Shown here: piece by piece, positions 24,173 to 31,936 of the stretch | Layout of the letters: every line of letters starts with the position of its first letter | Position numbering within the stretch: position 1 is the first letter of the stretch | NCBI GenBank assembly: GCA_903866425.1 | Contig: CAIPNN010000178.1 | Coordinates: 1 to 31,936 of the forward strand | DNA length: 31,936 bases | Direction of reading: 5' to 3' | Source: an uncultured Actinomycetes bacterium | GTDB taxonomy: Bacteria; Actinomycetota; Thermoleophilia; Miltoncostaeales; Miltoncostaeaceae | Translations under genes and position numbers: made by a program | Notes under the pieces: generated by a model | The model's database searches: none | The model's input: only the letters and a program-made list of their open reading frames with translations | What the model was told of the DNA's origin: nothing

Positions 24173-25660
24173 TCAGTCGGGGTCCGGTGTCACGGGGGGC
24201 AGCATGGCCTCTCCGCGCGCCTGATCGATGTCGGCCACCTGGGTGGCGAGCCACTTGGCGATGTCGTTCTCCATCACCACATCCTTGATGGCGGTGGCCC
24301 TGCCCTGGCGCTCATCGCGCGGCATGGTGAGGGCGTGATGCAGGGCGTCGGCCTGGGCATCCACATCGAATGGGTTCACGCCGAGCGAGAACGCCCCAAG
24401 CTCCTCATAGGCCCCGACGTTCTCGCTGAGAATGAGCACGCCGTCACGCTCGTTCACCAGGGGCGCTTCCTTTGCCACCAGGTTCATGCCGTCGAAGATC
24501 GAGTTCACCAGCATGACGTCGAAGTGCTTGTACGCGGTGACGGCCAGCGGCAGGTTGCTCTCGAACCGCAGATCGATGGGCATCCAGTCGGTGTTTCCGT
24601 GCTTGGTATTGATGTTGCTCACCAACTGGGTGATGCGCTCCACGTACTCGACGTACTCGGGCACGTCCTGACGCGATGGCTGGAGCATTGCGAAGAAGGT
24701 GATCTCCTCGTGGAACTCGGGATGACGGTCGAGAAAGATGTCGAAGGCCGTGAACCCGCGCAGGATGTTCTTCGAGAGGTCGGTGCGGTCAACGCGCACC
24801 ACCAGATGCCGCCGTCGCCGCCGGAGGAACGTGGCCTCTTCCGCCGCCACCGCGTCGCTTGCCGCCAGCTCGGTGAATCCGTCGGCGTCGATGGAGATGG
24901 GGTAATTGCGCACGCGCACCCGCCGGCCCCGGTAGTTCACGCACATGGCGCTGTAGTCCACCTCGATGCCCAGCAGGTCCTCGCAGCTGAGCAGGAAGTT
25001 GCGGGCGTACCGCTGGGTGTGGAAGGCCACGATGTCGTTGGCGAGCAGGCCCTCGATGATGCGCTCGCGGATACGTGGTGGCAGCACGCGCCAGTAGTCG
25101 GGCTGGGGCCATGGGATGTGCACGAAGAAATGCAGGAACGCGTCGGGCCGCCGCTCACGGATGATCTCGGGTGCGGTGTACAGGTGGTAGTCGTGCAGCA
25201 TCACCACCGACCCGGGGTGGTCGGCCAGCGCCCCCACCACGGCGTCCGCGAACAGGCGGTTGGCCTCGATGTACCCGTCGTCCCAGGCGGCGTACTCCTC
25301 TTCGCCGATATCGGGGACGTTTGAGAGATCCCACAGGTAGTGCTGGATGAACCACAGCATGGGATTGGCCACCACGTTGTAGTAGCGCTCGTACACCTCG
25401 TGGCCCATCACCACGAACCGCCCGCGCAGATCCACGCCGAGCCCCGGCACGCGGTACTCGCCGTCGCTCTCCTCCTGCACCCGGGCATCGCCATCCTCGA
25501 TGGCTGCCGAGATCCACACGGCGGGCGCAACATTCACCAGGCCCGAGAGGGCGGTGACCAGGCCGCCACCCGACCGCACCATGGTGGTACCACCCCGTCC
25601 GTCGTCCACGAAGCCGACCGGGCCACGATTTGACACCAGAATGAGTGGTGGCATCTCCAT
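24173..25660 (-). CDS. otsA: Trehalose-6-phosphate synthase (GT20), divergent
   Basis: A 495-residue GT-B enzyme of family GT20. OtsA joins a nucleotide-linked glucose to glucose-6-phosphate, giving trehalose-6-phosphate for osmotic and desiccation protection. Motifs are VSNRGPV at the start, SGGGLVTAL, LHDYHLYTAPE, FVHIPWPQPDYWRVLP, IVAFHTQRY, VDRTDLSKNI (keeping the donor-binding Asp and Lys), FDGMNLVAKE and LSENVGAYEELG. Several differ from classical OtsA: HIPWP instead of HIPFP, DRTDLSK instead of DRLDYTK, and FDGMN instead of RDGMN. So a related acceptor, as in glucosylglycerol-phosphate synthase, is possible. No fused phosphatase domain and no otsB are in the window. Start is ATG at 25660; ATG at 25654 is an alternative. 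It is transcribed away from the M28-like operon. Confidence 0.85.
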   Translation of the reverse strand: MEMPPLILVSNRGPVGFVDDGRGGTTMVRSGGGLVTALSGLVNVAPAVWISAAIEDGDARVQEESDGEYRVPGLGVDLRGRFVVMGHEVYERYYNVVANPMLWFIQHYLWDLSNVPDIGEEEYAAWDDGYIEANRLFADAVVGALADHPGSVVMLHDYHLYTAPEIIRERRPDAFLHFFVHIPWPQPDYWRVLPPRIRERIIEGLLANDIVAFHTQRYARNFLLSCEDLLGIEVDYSAMCVNYRGRRVRVRNYPISIDADGFTELAASDAVAAEEATFLRRRRRHLVVRVDRTDLSKNILRGFTAFDIFLDRHPEFHEEITFFAMLQPSRQDVPEYVEYVERITQLVSNINTKHGNTDWMPIDLRFESNLPLAVTAYKHFDVMLVNSIFDGMNLVAKEAPLVNERDGVLILSENVGAYEELGAFSLGVNPFDVDAQADALHHALTMPRDERQGRATAIKDVVMENDIAKWLATQVADIDQARGEAMLPPVTPDPD

Positions 25661-25666
25661 GGCTGC

Positions 25667-25694
25667 ATCATGCCGCAGTGAGCACCCGTGTCGC
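25667..25694 (-). promoter_or_regulatory. Candidate leaderless promoter for the OtsA gene
   Basis: Read on the minus strand, CATGAT (25667-25672; five of six with TATGAT) lies six bases before the ATG at 25660. GCGACA (25689-25694; four of six with TTGACA) lies 16 bases further up. There is no Shine-Dalgarno before the ATG. The geometry fits a sigma-70-type promoter with transcription starting at the start codon. Confidence 0.35.
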
Positions 25695-25707
25695 ACGGTG
25701 CGATACT
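25678..25707 (+). promoter_or_regulatory. Candidate leaderless promoter for the M28-like operon
   Basis: GATACT (25702-25707) lies six bases before the GTG at 25714, and GTGAGC (25678-25683, with the TGA core) lies 18 bases further up. It interleaves with the opposite-strand promoter at 25667-25694. If translation began at the in-frame GTG at 25678 instead, this promoter could not be right, so confidence is low. Confidence 0.28.
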
Positions 25708-25713
25708 CCACCG

Positions 25714-27468
25714 GTGCTGAATGGCCGCCTCTATCGGCTCTCGTGGCTGGTGGCGCTCGTCGCCCTGCTCGTTGCCCTGCTCACCCTCGAATCGCCGGGC
25801 GGCGCGCCCGATCCACCGCTGCCGCCTGCGTTTGATGCCATCGCCGCCCGTGGGCTGGCAGCGCAGCTGGACGACGTTGCGCCTGAGCGCGTGCCGGGAA
25901 CGGCAGGAGACCAGCGTGCGGCCGATTGGATCGCTGATCAGTTTGCACAGGTTCCCGGTGCCACCGCAGTGCGCCGTCAGGTGTTTGCGGTGACCACTCC
26001 GCGCGGCCGAGTGACCACGCAGAACGTGTACATCTCGCTGCCCGCACGGGGCAGTACCTCGTCGCGACACGCCCTTGTCATCTCGGCTCCGCGGGATACA
26101 CCGCCCGGCGTGCGCGGCGCCGAGAGCGGTTCGGCCGTGCTCATTCAGCTGGCGCGCGCGCTCGGCACCGTGGCCCGCGAGCGGCCGGTGATCGTGGTGA
26201 GCACCGGTGCGTCCACGCTGGGCAACGCCGGCGCACGCTGGTTCACCGAGCGGTTCGACAAGGTGCCGGTGGAAGCCGCCCTGTCACTTGACGACCCGGC
26301 CGGCGACCCCACGTCGCTGCATATCTGGGATGACGGCCAGGACGGCCGTCGTGCGCTCGCCCTTGGTGCTGCCGCACTGCAGGCGGCCGGTCGCGCGGGT
26401 GCCGCGGTTGCCGAGGGCCCCGGTGCGTTTCCACAGATCGCGATGATGGGCGTGCCGCAGACCAGCGGCGATCAGGCGGCCTACATCGCGGCGGGCATCC
26501 CGTCCATTTCGCTGGCCGCACGTACCGAAACCCCGTTGGTGGGCGGCAACCTGGCCACCGAGGCTGCGCTTGGCACCGCGGGGCGCACGGCCGAGACGCT
26601 TCTGGGCGCGCTCGACCTTGTTGATCGTGTGCCGCGCCCGTCGCCGGGGCTCATGATCGGCGGGCGTGAGCTCGGCAGCGTGATGAGCCGCGTGGTCATT
26701 CTGCTGCTGGCGCTGCCCATCCTCGTTGCGGCCGCTGACCTTGCGGTGCGGCTGCGCCGTGCCGGTGTGCGCGTGGTGGCATTCATCGGGGCGCTGGGTT
26801 GGCGTCTGCTGCCAGTGGTGGTGGCAATGCTCGTGGCCCACCTCCTGGCCACCGCGGGGATGATGGCGTCGGCGTCAGGCGGGTGGCCGCCATTGGCCGG
26901 CGATGTGCCGCTTGATCTGCCGGCCGTGGTGGCCCTGCTGCTGTCGGCTGTCGCCGGAACGCTCGCGTGGCTGGCGGTGCGCGACCGGGCCACACGCCGC
27001 GATCACGAGGTGGCATCACGCGCCGCAACCGGCGTCATCGCCCTGGGCGGCGTCTGCGTGCTCTTGTGGCTGGTGAACCCCTTTGCGCTTGTTGTGGCCC
27101 TCCCGCCCGCGCATGCGGCGCTCGTGGCCACCCGTGCCAAGCGCACGTGGCAGGTGGTGGTGCTTGGCGTCGTTGCCATTTCGCCACTCGTCTTGCTGTG
27201 TGCCTGGATGTCGGGTCGCATTGACCGCGGTATTCCGCAGTCGGCCTGGTATCTGCTCGAAACCACGCTGGCCGGGGGCCGTGGGCTGCTGGTGCCACTG
27301 CTGGCCGCCGCCGTGCTGGTCATCACGTGGAGCATGGCGTCGCTCGTCGTACGTCGTACACGCCGCGGCCTCATGGCTGCGGGTCCCTACAAGCCCGTGC
27401 CAAGCGAGGATGAACGCCTGACACGCCGCGGCCGCCGCCGCGAAACCACCGGAGGCCGTACCCGTTGA
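25714..27468 (+). CDS. Membrane protein with catalytically dead M28 peptidase-like domain
   Basis: A 584-residue protein: one N-terminal membrane helix (about 9-25), an outside M28-like domain (about 40-300) and about six or seven C-terminal membrane helices. The domain keeps the M28 outline, with ERVPGTAGDQRAADWI, then the strand VISAPRD, AVLIQLARAL and GIPSISL. The zinc-site residues are gone: AHxD reads A-P-R-D (125-128), the Asp of the GAxDNxSG segment is replaced in GAESGSA, the Glu-Glu pair is missing in STGASTLGNAG, and the final SDH His reads SGDQ (Gln254). A peptidase role is thus unlikely. Start choice is GTG 25714; GTG 25678 (596 residues) is also possible. It overlaps the GT2 gene by four bases, which suggests a glycan or cell-envelope role. 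Confidence 0.75.
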   Translation: MLNGRLYRLSWLVALVALLVALLTLESPGGAPDPPLPPAFDAIAARGLAAQLDDVAPERVPGTAGDQRAADWIADQFAQVPGATAVRRQVFAVTTPRGRVTTQNVYISLPARGSTSSRHALVISAPRDTPPGVRGAESGSAVLIQLARALGTVARERPVIVVSTGASTLGNAGARWFTERFDKVPVEAALSLDDPAGDPTSLHIWDDGQDGRRALALGAAALQAAGRAGAAVAEGPGAFPQIAMMGVPQTSGDQAAYIAAGIPSISLAARTETPLVGGNLATEAALGTAGRTAETLLGALDLVDRVPRPSPGLMIGGRELGSVMSRVVILLLALPILVAAADLAVRLRRAGVRVVAFIGALGWRLLPVVVAMLVAHLLATAGMMASASGGWPPLAGDVPLDLPAVVALLLSAVAGTLAWLAVRDRATRRDHEVASRAATGVIALGGVCVLLWLVNPFALVVALPPAHAALVATRAKRTWQVVVLGVVAISPLVLLCAWMSGRIDRGIPQSAWYLLETTLAGGRGLLVPLLAAAVLVITWSMASLVVRRTRRGLMAAGPYKPVPSEDERLTRRGRRRETTGGRTR

Positions 27469-28415
27469 CCCAGCCACGTCTCATCTCGGTCGTCATACCC
27501 GTGTATGACGAGCGTGACTCGCTGGAGCAGCTGGCCGCTGAACTGCTGCCGGTCATGCGCGCCCTGCCCACGCCGTTCGAGGTCATCTTCATCGACGATG
27601 GGTCGCGCGATGGCGGCGACGTGGTGCTGGCAGGGCTCGCGGCCCTGCATGACGAGATCCGCGTCATCAAGATGCGCAGCAATTTCGGCAAGGGCCCGGC
27701 CCTCACCGCCGGCTTCACCGAGGCCCGTGGCGACATCGTCATCACGCTCGACGCCGATCTGCAGGATGACCCCGCCGAGATTCCCCGCATGCTCGCCGCG
27801 CTCGACGACGGGGCCGATCTGGTGTCGGGCTGGAAGAAGGAGCGCCACGACCCGTTCAACAAGCGCATCCCCTCGAAGTTCTTCAACGCCATGGCCCGCA
27901 AGGCATCGGGCCTTGAGCTGCACGACCTGAACTGCGGGTTCAAGGCATATCGGGCCAACGTGGTGCACTCCCTCGCGATCCCGGGCGAGATGTACCGCTT
28001 CATCCCCGCCATCGCGGCGTCGGAGGGGTTCAAGGTCGTCGAGATTCCGGTGAACCACCGGGCGCGCAAGCACGGCACGAGCAAGTACGGGTTCGAGCGC
28101 TACCTGCGTGGCCTGCTCGACCTGGTCACCATCTCGATCGTCGGCCGGTACCGGCACCGCCCCATGCACCTGTTCGGCGGTGCGGGGCTGCTGTTGTTCG
28201 CCATCGGCGTCATCATCGGCATCTACCTCACCGTCATCAAGATCCTCGGTGAGGCCATTGGCGGCCGCCCATTGCTCATTCTCGCCGTGCTGCTGATCGT
28301 GGTGGGTATCCAGTTGTTCACCATCGGTCTGGTGAGCGAACTCATCCAACGCGGGCGACTGCGCAGCGAGGAAGACGAGGCGGCATCGCGCATCGAGCGC
28401 ATCATCGACGGGTGA
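27465..28415 (+). CDS. GT2 glycosyltransferase, polyprenyl-phosphate sugar synthase with two membrane helices (GtrB/DPM1-like)
   Basis: A 316-residue enzyme that probably loads a sugar onto polyprenyl phosphate. The GT2 domain begins ISVVIPVYDE (7-16), with FIDDGSRDG (42-50), NFGKGPALTAGF and the metal-binding LDADLQDDP (95-103; Asp96, Asp98). NCGFKAYR and KHGTSKYG follow, as in GtrB and DPM1. Two membrane helices lie at the C-terminus (about 233-260 and 267-290), typical of GtrB. The start is TTG at 27465, overlapping the upstream TGA as TTGA, with GGAGG nine bases ahead (27451-27455). Its product is likely used by the polytopic DUF2079 protein or another GT-C enzyme nearby (inference). Confidence 0.92.
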   Translation: MTQPRLISVVIPVYDERDSLEQLAAELLPVMRALPTPFEVIFIDDGSRDGGDVVLAGLAALHDEIRVIKMRSNFGKGPALTAGFTEARGDIVITLDADLQDDPAEIPRMLAALDDGADLVSGWKKERHDPFNKRIPSKFFNAMARKASGLELHDLNCGFKAYRANVVHSLAIPGEMYRFIPAIAASEGFKVVEIPVNHRARKHGTSKYGFERYLRGLLDLVTISIVGRYRHRPMHLFGGAGLLLFAIGVIIGIYLTVIKILGEAIGGRPLLILAVLLIVVGIQLFTIGLVSELIQRGRLRSEEDEAASRIERIIDG

Positions 28416-29530
28416 CGCGCCCGCTGCGAGTTGAGTGGGTGGGCACGTACGAGCGCGACTATCCGCGTACCCGCGTGCTGGTGGATGGGCTGCGCGCGCT
28501 GGGCGTGCAGGTGAGCGAGCGCCACCGTGCGGTGTGGGAGCGCACCACCCACAAGGCCGGCGGGTTCCTGTCGCCGGTGAGCCTTGCGAAGGCCGGCGCG
28601 TCGTACGCGGGCGCGTGGGCGGGCCTCGCCGTGCAGCGTCACCCCGACGGTCACCCCGACGCCGTGGTCGCCGGATACCCCGCGCAGCCCGATGCGGTAC
28701 CCGCCTGGGTGGTGGCACGGCGCCATCGGGCCCTGCTGGTGGTCGACATGATGATCTCGCTCACCGACACCCTCGCCGGCGACCGCGGCCGCGTGGGCCG
28801 CACGGGTGGCGCTGTACTTGCGGGCATTGACCGCACCACGCTGCACGTGGCCGACATCGTGCTGTGCGACACCCGGGCCAACGCCGAGTTCATGACCGCG
28901 CGCTTCGGCGTGGCGCCGTCGCGTCTGGTGGTGGCTCCGGTGGGTGCCGAGCCGGGCGCGTTCCCCCCATCGCCGCAACCAGATGGCCCCGTACAGGTGC
29001 TCTGGTACGGAAAGCTCTCGCCCATGCACGGTCTTGATGTCATCGTCGATGCCGCCCGCCGCCCGGGGGTGCCGCCCATCCGCCTGGTGGGCACCGGGCA
29101 GCTGGATGCATGGCTCGCCGACGAGATCCGCCGCGATCCACCACCGCACCTGCAGCACGTGCCATGGGTGCCCTACGCGCAGTTGGCCGGCGAGGTGGCT
29201 GCGAGCGCAGTGGTGCTTGGCGTGTTCGGCCGAAGCGACAAGGCCTCACGCGTGATTCCCAACAAGGTCTTTCAGGCCATGGCCGCCGCCCGCCCGGTGG
29301 TGACCGCCGACACACCCGGTATCCGCGAGGCGCTGGTGCATGGCGAGAGCGGCTGGCTGGTTCCCGCAGGCGATCCCGGTGCCCTTGCTGAGGCCCTGTG
29401 CACACTGGCCGCCGACCCCGCGCTGCGTGCCCGCCTCGGTGAGGGCGCACGCCGCCGCTACGAGGAGATCGGCACGCCCGCGGCCGTGGCCCGCCCGCTC
29501 GCCGACGCCATCGAGGCGCGGCGACGGTGA
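28412..29530 (+). CDS. GT4 glycosyltransferase
   Basis: A 372-residue GT-B fold glycosyltransferase. The N-terminal domain starts LRVEWVGTYERDYPRTRVL, with no obvious Gly-rich loop; DAVVAGYPAQPD and LLVVDMMISLTDT follow, and this half is not typical of the other GT4 enzymes in the window. The C-terminal domain is standard: VQVLWYGKLSPMHGLDVIVDA, IRLVGTGQLD, VIPNKVFQAMAAARPVVTA and HGESGWLVPAGDP. In the donor motif the usual Glu is Gln (VFQAM). The GTG at 28412 overlaps the upstream TGA as GTGA. It sits between the lipid-sugar synthase and a YbhN-type membrane protein. Substrates are unknown. Confidence 0.85.
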   Translation: MTRPLRVEWVGTYERDYPRTRVLVDGLRALGVQVSERHRAVWERTTHKAGGFLSPVSLAKAGASYAGAWAGLAVQRHPDGHPDAVVAGYPAQPDAVPAWVVARRHRALLVVDMMISLTDTLAGDRGRVGRTGGAVLAGIDRTTLHVADIVLCDTRANAEFMTARFGVAPSRLVVAPVGAEPGAFPPSPQPDGPVQVLWYGKLSPMHGLDVIVDAARRPGVPPIRLVGTGQLDAWLADEIRRDPPPHLQHVPWVPYAQLAGEVAASAVVLGVFGRSDKASRVIPNKVFQAMAAARPVVTADTPGIREALVHGESGWLVPAGDPGALAEALCTLAADPALRARLGEGARRRYEEIGTPAAVARPLADAIEARRR

Positions 29531-30447
29531 CCGAGCGCCGAAACCTCATGCGCGCGCTTGGCCTGGTGGCCGGGCTGCTCATCATCGCCGCGCTTGCGTG
29601 GACTGTCTTCGGTGCGTGGGATGTCATCACCACGTTCGACTGGCAGCCGTCCTTCGGCTGGCTGGCGCTCGGCGCCGTGCTGGTATTCGTTTCGCTGTGC
29701 CTGTCGGCCTTGGCGTACGAGGCGATCCTCGGTGGCCTGCACCGGCCTGCCCCGCCGGTGCGCGCCACAGTGGGCGCGTGGGCCAAGTCGCTGCTCGGCC
29801 GGTACGTGCCCGGCAACCTGCTGATGGTGGTTGGCCGCGCCGTGATGGCGCAGGCCCATGGTGTGCCCCGCATGGTGACGCTGGCGGCCACGACCTACGA
29901 GCAGATCATCGCGCTTGCCGCGGCAGCCATGCTGGCCGTGGTGTCGCTGCTCGACATCGGCAGCAGCAGCGCGGTGGGCCCGGCGGCATGGCTGGTGCTC
30001 GGTGTGCCGCTGGTGACCCTGCTCATGCACCCCCGGGTGTTCGGGCCCGCGTCCACCTGGCTGCTGGCCAAGGCAAAGCGGGCGCCACTCGGTGCGCTCC
30101 TGCCCTTCCGGCGCGTCATCCTGATGATGGGCTGGTACCTGGTCACCTCGGCACTGCTCGCCTTCGGGGTGTGGGCGATGATGCGGGGCATCGGTGGACC
30201 CGCCATCGGCGACCCCGTGGGTGTGGCCAGCGGGTTCCTGCTGGCCTTTGTCATCTCGATGCTGGTGTTCGTGGTGCCGTCTGGCCTCGGTGTGCGTGAT
30301 GCCATCTTCGCGCTTGTGCTTTCGCGACAGGTCCCGGGCGAGGTGGCAATCGCCCTGTCGGTCATCTCGCGCCTGCTGCTCATCGTGGTTGAGCTGGTGT
30401 TCGTGTCGCTGGCGGCAGCATGGGGTCGCAGGGCTGGTCGGGTGTGA
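29527..30447 (+). CDS. YbhN/AglD-type (UPF0104, LPG synthase TM-like) membrane protein
   Basis: A 306-residue membrane protein with about eight hydrophobic segments. The family motif GRYVPGNLLMVVGRA (91-105) is clear, followed by TTYEQIIAL, and the second signature VPSGLGVRDAIF is at 250-261 (PGGLGxRE in relatives). It matches the membrane half of lysyl-phosphatidylglycerol synthases without the soluble aminoacyl-transferase domain. Relatives such as AglD act in archaeal glycan assembly, and the group is widely proposed to move polyprenyl-phosphate sugars or lipids across the membrane. The GTG at 29527 overlaps the upstream TGA as GTGA. Placement after a polyprenyl-phosphate sugar synthase fits a flippase role for that product (inference). 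Confidence 0.86.
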   Translation: MTERRNLMRALGLVAGLLIIAALAWTVFGAWDVITTFDWQPSFGWLALGAVLVFVSLCLSALAYEAILGGLHRPAPPVRATVGAWAKSLLGRYVPGNLLMVVGRAVMAQAHGVPRMVTLAATTYEQIIALAAAAMLAVVSLLDIGSSSAVGPAAWLVLGVPLVTLLMHPRVFGPASTWLLAKAKRAPLGALLPFRRVILMMGWYLVTSALLAFGVWAMMRGIGGPAIGDPVGVASGFLLAFVISMLVFVVPSGLGVRDAIFALVLSRQVPGEVAIALSVISRLLLIVVELVFVSLAAAWGRRAGRV

Positions 30448-31936
30448 GCACCGACCCGCTCACCACCCGCGTACGCGAGCACCCGATCGTGCGTGACATC
30501 CCGCGCCTCGTGGTGTGGGTGATGGCCGCCACGTGGGCCGGGGTGTTCTCGTGGTACGCCGTGGCCCGCCATGAGGCCTGGTGGACCGCCCGCTTCGACC
30601 TCGGCAACATGATCCAGGCCATCTGGAACACCGGGCAGGGCGACTTCCTGCTGGCCACCAACCAGGCGGGCGATCAGGTGAGCCGTCTGGCGTCACATGT
30701 CGACCCGCTGCTTGTGGTGTTCGTGCCGTTGCAGTGGATCACCACATCGCCGGTCCCCATTCTGGTGGCGCAGGCGGTGATCGTGGCCGCCGGGGCGCTC
30801 CCGGCGTTCTGGCTCGCCCGTCTCTGGCTGCGCGATGACCGTCTGGCAGTGGCCGGTGCGGCGATGTACCTGCTGTACGTGCCGCTGCAGTGGGCGGTGC
30901 TCACCGACCTGCATGCGGTCACGCTGGCCGCCCCGCTCATCATGTACGCCATCTGGGCTGCCGAGACCCGGCACAACTGGGTACTCGGAATCACGGTTGG
31001 ACTGGCGCTGCTGTCGAAGGAGCAGGTGGGCCTCAGCATCGCGCTGCTGGGTCTGTGGATGGTCATCCGCCATCGCCGACGCATCGCGGGTGCAGTGGTG
31101 GCGGTGGTGGCGCTGGCCTGGACCGCGATCGCCGTGTTCGTGATCATCCCGGGTGCCGGCAACGGGTTGCCCGCACCATTTGAGCAGCGGTACGGGCAGT
31201 TCGGCAGTACGCCCGCCAAGGCCGTCATCGGTGCCATTACCCATCCGGTCGATCTGGTCACCACGCTTGGCACCGGCGGGCGCATCGCCTACCTGGTCAT
31301 CCTGCTGCTGCCCTTGTTGTTCCTGCCTCTTGCCGCGCCGTGGCTTGCCCTGTGTGCACTGCCCGACATCTTCATGAACATGCTGGCCGCGTGGTGGCCC
31401 AACTACTCGGTGGAGTTCCACTACGCGGCGGTGCCGAGCCCGTACCTGATTGCCGCGGCGCTGCTGGGGCTTGCGAATCTGCGCGACCGACGGCGTCCCG
31501 CATGGCTCACCGACTGGACCCGTGCGTCGGCTGGGATGGCCGTGGTGCTGGTGACGGCCGGGGTCATCGCCACGGTGGTGAAGGGCCCGTTGCCCTGGTT
31601 CAGCGGGCTGTCAGCGGCCTCGCCGCACCGGCTCGCGCAGTACGAGCCCGCACCGGTTGCATCGGCGCTCGACCGCGCAGCCGCGCTCATTCCCGACGGG
31701 GCGATCGTCTCTGCCGGGAACAACCCCGGCGGCCACCTGTCGTCGCGGACACGCATTCTGGTGTTCCCGGCCATCGGCGATGCCGAGTGGGTCATCGTCG
31801 ATCGCACCCGCCCCGATCTGTACGACCGCCTCAACCCCAAGGGCTTCCAGATGGCGCTTGACGACGTGGCCACGCGACCTGACTTCGAGCTGGTGTGGAA
31901 TACGGGTGGCGTGGTCGTGTTCAAGCGCATCGGAAC
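30444..31936 (+). CDS. DUF2079 family membrane protein (partial, cut by right edge)
   Basis: The frame is open from the GTG at 30444, which overlaps the upstream TGA as GTGA, to the window end, about 497 codons. The opening matches DUF2079: RFDLGNMIQAIWN, then SHVDPLLVVFVPLQW and AGALPAFWLARLW. About nine membrane helices follow, with TDLHAVTLAAPL and LLSKEQVGLSIALLG between them. The last 110 residues are soluble and end WNTGGVVVFKRIG, which looks like the normal C-terminus, so probably only a few codons are lost. DUF2079 proteins resemble GT-C glycosyltransferases in layout, with an acidic residue in the first loop (FDLG). Use of the lipid-linked sugar made by the upstream GT2 is plausible but unproven. 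Confidence 0.85.
   Translation, partial: MSTDPLTTRVREHPIVRDIPRLVVWVMAATWAGVFSWYAVARHEAWWTARFDLGNMIQAIWNTGQGDFLLATNQAGDQVSRLASHVDPLLVVFVPLQWITTSPVPILVAQAVIVAAGALPAFWLARLWLRDDRLAVAGAAMYLLYVPLQWAVLTDLHAVTLAAPLIMYAIWAAETRHNWVLGITVGLALLSKEQVGLSIALLGLWMVIRHRRRIAGAVVAVVALAWTAIAVFVIIPGAGNGLPAPFEQRYGQFGSTPAKAVIGAITHPVDLVTTLGTGGRIAYLVILLLPLLFLPLAAPWLALCALPDIFMNMLAAWWPNYSVEFHYAAVPSPYLIAAALLGLANLRDRRRPAWLTDWTRASAGMAVVLVTAGVIATVVKGPLPWFSGLSAASPHRLAQYEPAPVASALDRAAALIPDGAIVSAGNNPGGHLSSRTRILVFPAIGDAEWVIVDRTRPDLYDRLNPKGFQMALDDVATRPDFELVWNTGGVVVFKRIG

Noticed and set aside
25714..27468. Active M28 aminopeptidase
   Set aside because: All recognisable zinc-binding and catalytic positions are replaced.
27387..28718. 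443-codon open frame on the minus strand
   Set aside because: It lies opposite the well-supported GT2 and GT4 genes and has low-complexity shadow composition.

Overview
The window is about 32 kb of very GC-rich DNA, fully packed with genes. Both edges cut through a gene. High GC, many GTG starts, few Shine-Dalgarno sequences, and a mix of actinobacterial-looking families (OtsA, DUF2079, DrrA-type ABC ATPase, YbhN-type flippase) suggest a high-GC actinobacterium, possibly the Thermoleophilia/Solirubrobacterales side. That placement is inference: there is no rRNA or other marker gene here. I see no tRNA, rRNA, CRISPR array or insertion sequence. Layout, left to right. (1) 1-2642, minus strand: an ABC exporter ATPase cut by the window edge, a UDP-glucuronate decarboxylase-like epimerase, and a secreted DsbA-fold protein whose CxxC has become SxxS. 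(2) 2665-2692: a strong hairpin in the only sizeable gap on this strand. (3) 2707-24136, minus strand: 18 genes in one direction. Fifteen of the 17 junctions overlap by 1-11 bases and the other two gaps are 15 and 36 bases. They form a lipid-linked exopolysaccharide or cell-surface glycan cluster. It contains a phosphoglycosyl transferase that starts the chain, three separate GT4 glycosyltransferases plus one fused to a polysaccharide deacetylase, a GT2 and a GT-C enzyme, a MurJ/MviN-type flippase, two O-antigen polymerase/ligase-type proteins, a Wzz-type length regulator, two ATP-grasp ligases, a methyltransferase, a PslG-like glycoside hydrolase, a membrane-anchored PQQ-type propeller, a membrane-anchored FlgD-type Ig protein and an unknown secreted protein. 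(4) 24173-25660, minus strand: a divergent trehalose-6-phosphate synthase (OtsA/GT20). (5) 25714 to the right edge, plus strand: a divergent operon with four overlapping 4-base junctions. It encodes a membrane protein with a catalytically dead M28 peptidase-like domain, a GtrB/DPM1-type GT2, a GT4, a YbhN/AglD-type membrane protein and a DUF2079 membrane protein cut by the edge. How the genes could work together (inference): the phosphoglycosyl transferase loads a sugar phosphate on undecaprenyl phosphate, GT4 enzymes extend it, the MurJ-like protein flips it, and a Wzy-type protein polymerises it under Wzz control. Deacetylase, methyltransferase and ATP-grasp enzymes may decorate the repeat unit, while the hydrolase and propeller proteins act outside the membrane. 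The two GT2 enzymes probably make polyprenyl-phosphate sugars for nearby multi-spanning GT-C or DUF2079 proteins. Start sites were mostly chosen where a start codon overlaps the upstream stop, so many genes here are shorter than their longest open frame.
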